From: Stictocephala bisonia
Taxonomy: Eukaryota > Arthropoda > Insecta > Hemiptera > Membracidae
Length of the DNA stretch: 64,000 nucleotides
Direction of reading: 5' to 3'
NCBI GenBank assembly: GCA_035578905.1
Contig: JAQJVL010002727.1
Span: 20,064 to 84,063, forward strand
The notes under the pieces were generated by a model. It ran no database searches. It saw only the letters and a program-made list of their open reading frames with translations, and was not told where the DNA came from. This document shows positions 61,601 through 64,000 of this stretch, piece by piece (within the stretch, counting starts at the first letter, position 1; each line of letters opens with the position of its first letter). A program made the position numbers and the translations under genes.

Positions 61601-62188
61601 TGTGAAGACCAAAGACTGACAGATCCTAAAAGCAATTTCAGAGTGACAATATTCTTCCCAATGGTTGATACTATAGTGTCACAAATTGACAACCGTTTTA
61701 AAGGCATGAAGCAAGTGATTGATGCCTATAAAATTGTTCACCCTTCTTTCCTGGCCTCATGTTCAGATGAAGAACTGCGTTGTGAAGCTGATAATTTTGT
61801 AAGCAGATTTTCAGATGATGTAACGCCATTGTTCAAAGCTCAGATTTTATCAGTAAGGAATGCTTTTCAATCCAAATTAAAGGATTTCAAAGAAGTAAAA
61901 GAAGTTGCAAATCTCCTACTCATTGAAAACAGTTCCCTAGCATCAACCTACCCGGATGTACTAACAGCATGCTTTATGTACCTCACAGTCCCTGTGACAG
62001 TAGCCAAAGCAGAGAGATCATTCTCAAAATTAAAACTCATCAAAAACTACCTGCGAAGCTCCATGTCCCAACAACGTCTCACTGATTTGGCTCTTTTGTC
62101 TATTGAAAATGACAGAGCCCGAAAAATAGATTTTGACCGAATTATTGATGTTTTTGCTAGTGTCAAGTCAAGAAGAAAGTCTTTTTAG
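58674..62188 (+). CDS. hAT transposase (TTF zinc finger, DUF4371-type), 3 exons, 876 aa
   Basis: Exons are 58674-58851 (178 nt), 59513-59682 (170 nt) and 59906-62188 (2283 nt). Introns of 661 and 223 bp have GTGAGT/GCAG and GTAAGT/ACAG borders. The phases fit and the joined frame is 876 codons plus stop. Exon 3 opens with GTG, which is an internal Val and not a start. The N-terminus MKRSYQSGAKKRQDKKKREE is a basic, nuclear-signal-like start seen in this transposase group. A TTF-type zinc finger lies at about 172-240 (W-C-Y-S...CVYCQPCWLF...HENSQHH). The RNase-H-like core has IIYDTTQD (Asp 371) and CRGQGYDGAS (Asp 446) as likely catalytic aspartates, then HCASHNLNL (~472-480) and RWAGRYEA (~543). 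The C-terminal hATC dimerisation segment is at ~811-860 (VPVTVAKAERSFSKLK). I do not assign the third acidic residue. No stop or frameshift is seen. It should bind the element's ends and cut and paste it. Confidence 0.93.
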
Positions 62189-62474
62189 TAAGTTCAGTTG
62201 CATTCTCACTATCAAACTAGTTGGGCAATTTTAAACTTGAGAATGAGTGGGTATTACCACCATTGATCATATATAATCAATGGTATTACCAGTATTACCA
62301 TAAACACCATAAATAAATATACAATTTATTGTGTATTCAAAGGTATTACATAATTAATGATATTACTTGTATGTTTATCTACTAAACTATATTGCTTGGA
62401 TGTAGGCCTAAGAAGAGACTAAAAAGTTTTAAGACATCAGCACTTATGTCTTTATATATTTATTATCTATTGTG

Positions 62475-62480
62475 AATAAA
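62475..62480 (+). terminator. Candidate polyadenylation signal of the transposase gene
   Basis: AATAAA lies about 290 bp after the stop codon. An earlier aataaa near 62312 is an alternative. Confidence 0.4.
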
Positions 62481-62824
62481 ATTTGAAAAAATAATTATGT
62501 TTTTAATTTTCCTTTCAGCACTATAAATAGAATACCAATCACAATGGTAAGCTGAAAAAATAATGGTTCTAAAAACCAAACTAATGGCACCAGGGCCAGG
62601 AGTCATACAAATTTGCATATAAAATCATTACCAGTTTATGACTTACCGTAGAAATTTGTAAACATAGTTTATGCAAACAATTAAGTATTATAGATTTAAT
62701 AAGAAAAAAAGGTAATAATAATAATAATAGGATAATAATAAAAAAAATGCACATAAATTCTAAGCCTAAAGATCCAATTACTGTATGCTTATATCTATTA
62801 ATTAAAAAAAGTGCGAAATATATA

Positions 62825-62887
62825 ACAAAGGGGGGCCCCGAATGGACTTTCTGCCCCGGGGCCTCCAAGGGCCTAGCTACGGGCCTG
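62825..62887 (-). repeat. hAT right terminal and subterminal repeat
   Basis: Inverted partner of the left end: ggggggccccg, then tgccccggggcc, then the tip cctagctacgggcctg. Short frames across this end are by-products. Confidence 0.85.
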
Positions 62888-62895
62888 CGCCCTCC
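62888..62895. repeat. Target-site duplication, right copy (CGCCCTCC)
   Basis: Identical to 58104-58111; the host minisatellite resumes immediately after it (gttacacgtacggtgg). Confidence 0.93.
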
Positions 62896-63350
62896 GTTAC
62901 ACGTACGGTGGTATAGGCGGGCACTATACGTCAATTAGTGGGCAGGTGGGTCAATACCACTGTACGTGTATGGGTGGGCGGGTGGGAAAATGCACTGTCC
63001 AAGTCCTGTTTGCTGGGTGTGTAAAAGGCATGTTTTATTCATCACATTCACATGTTACACAGTAAACATAATTTTTTGAAGCTTGGTCTTCATTGTATGG
63101 TTTTTCAAAATGTTGTCATAATGTGTGTTGTGTCCTGAAGGCTGCTTTTATATTGTGCTTACGTGCAATCCACTTTATTTTCTCGGATATTTTGTGAATG
63201 TAAAGTATGTTAATGTATGCTGCCGGTTTGTCTTATTTAGATTTTTGCTATATTGGGTGTACGTGTTTTGAGTTTGTTTATAATCTTTGAAGTGCGCTCA
63301 GGCATTCCCTGCGACCAAAGAAAGCAACCTCTGTTTGTTTGTTTTCTGTG

Positions 63351-63835
63351 ATGTCTGTCACCACTCAATGGTCGATATTAATATTTGAGGAGCCTTGTTA
63401 CACTGACATTATTCTGCACCGGAAACTGAGGTAGCTATGTAAAGTACATTATACTTATTTACTAATATACTACCTCCTCCCACAGCCCAAAATACATTAT
63501 TGGCTATATTTTACACTTTACGCTGTTTAGCACAATCGTAGCGGTGCAGTGCATTCTTACATAGATTAGGATCAATGTTCTATGATAATTTAAAGTAAAG
63601 CAGGAAGATGCAAGACAATCGCAAACTGGGGTAGCGTGCTTGCCGACAAGGACCGTGTGCCACGGAAACAATGGCACCACGGAATGGATTTCCCGTCAGT
63701 CAGCCCCAGCAATGAATACACACTCTATAAGAAGGACACTCCTAATGCAGCAAATTCAGACCAACTTTTTTTCTGAGATTGCTGCTTTTCGCCTTAGCCG
63801 CTAGAGTTCTCCAGTCAATATTTTCCTGCCTTCTG
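63351..63835. other. Unassigned DNA
   Basis: No gene is seen. It holds the single copy of one arm of the 36-bp palindrome at 63710-63729. Confidence 0.35.
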
Positions 63836-63837
63836 TG

Positions 63838-63960
63838 CTAGGGAGATCTCGCAGAGGGTGCGAGAGAGAGCGCGCCTTCGGTGTGAGAGAGAGCGCTCGC
63901 CTTCGGTGCGAGAGAGAGCGCGTCGGGGGTACGAGAGAGAGAGAGGGAGCGAGGGTTGTG
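63838..63960 (+). repeat. GAGA-rich, CpG-rich tandem repeat
   Basis: About four units of gtgcgagagagagcgcg with ttcggt linkers occur at roughly 30-35-bp spacing. GA repeats are GAGA-factor sites in insects, so a promoter just beyond the window is possible, but a simple minisatellite explains it equally well. Confidence 0.7.
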
Positions 63961-64000
63961 TGCGAAAGGAGAAAGTTGCCCCCTGGTGAGGTGATGGGGT

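Larger units (their letters stand above)
58112..62887 (+). mobile_element. Complete hAT DNA transposon, 4776 bp
   Basis: The left tip cagggccgtagctaggc and right tip gcctagctacgggcctg form an inverted repeat with one mismatch in the first 16 bases. Each tip is followed inward by very GC-rich, partly palindromic sequence (gccccggggcc on both sides). It is flanked by a perfect 8-bp duplication. The interior holds one intact three-exon transposase gene reading left to right. Intact ends, duplication and coding frame together suggest a young, possibly still active copy. It landed inside the minisatellite of an older M1 element. Confidence 0.92.
57621..63350. mobile_element. MITE M1 copy split by an autonomous-looking hAT element
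   Basis: The M1 left end (cagagaggaatgaaactgag, then gtgtcgaatagttaattctc) lies at 57621 and the M1 right end (cattccctgcgaccaaag, then cctctgtttgtttg, then ttctgtg) ends at 63350. Without the inserted 4776-bp hAT and its 8-bp duplication, the host element is about 950 bp. The C-rich minisatellite (58040-58111) and its continuation (62888-62925) face a G-rich part (62938-62990), as in the copy at 34705. Confidence 0.65.

Noticed and set aside
61066..61707. A 213-codon minus-strand frame
   Set aside because: A shadow of the hAT transposase reading frame on the opposite strand.
59906..62188. Transposase starting at 59906
   Set aside because: The first codon there is GTG directly after a splice acceptor. 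Two upstream exons join in phase, so the start is ATG at 58674.

Overview
This is eukaryotic nuclear DNA, most likely from an insect. It is AT-rich, almost gene-free and packed with interspersed and tandem repeats. The evidence is spliced coding exons with GT/AG borders, an intron-containing hAT transposase, a Helitron, SINE-like repeats with tRNA-like internal promoter motifs, and a heat-shock-type promoter with an insect-style TCAGT initiator. I see no operon, rRNA gene or canonical tRNA gene. The species cannot be read from the sequence.

Layout. Bases 1-8750 are one giant palindrome: two arms of about 4.3 kb around a spacer of about 110 bp. Each arm carries a ~132-bp satellite, a 160/192-bp satellite and a ~31-bp A-rich minisatellite. 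Next come a 51-bp array (9.37-9.94 kb) and a compact promoter-like motif cluster (10.14-10.20 kb). Two minus-strand exons of an extracellular leucine-rich-repeat gene follow (11953-12101 and 10361-10702); the first is visible only from splice signals and protein logic. An orphan heat-shock-type promoter lies at 12.42-12.58 kb on the plus strand. From 14.8 to 30 kb the window is tandem and foldback DNA: a 3.4-kb foldback element with a 97-bp array in one arm, a 94-bp array, two shorter foldback elements, a hAT-type MITE, a non-autonomous Helitron, and 45 copies of an 81-bp unit that happen to keep a 1239-codon frame open.

From 30 to 57 kb there is a mosaic of small non-autonomous elements: SINE-like copies, hAT-like MITEs, Helitron-like pieces, TIR elements and minisatellites. 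Few open frames there have any claim to be genes. From 57.6 to 63.35 kb a minisatellite-bearing MITE has been split by an apparently intact 4776-bp hAT transposon (58112-62887). That transposon has matching terminal repeats, a perfect 8-bp target-site duplication and a three-exon transposase of 876 residues. It is the only complete protein-coding gene in the window.

One theme links the parts. A C-rich minisatellite built on a GACC-n-ACCC-n-CCCA pattern recurs at five or more loci, and at three of them C-rich units face G-rich units in inverted order. The giant palindrome may be a greatly expanded version of that arrangement.
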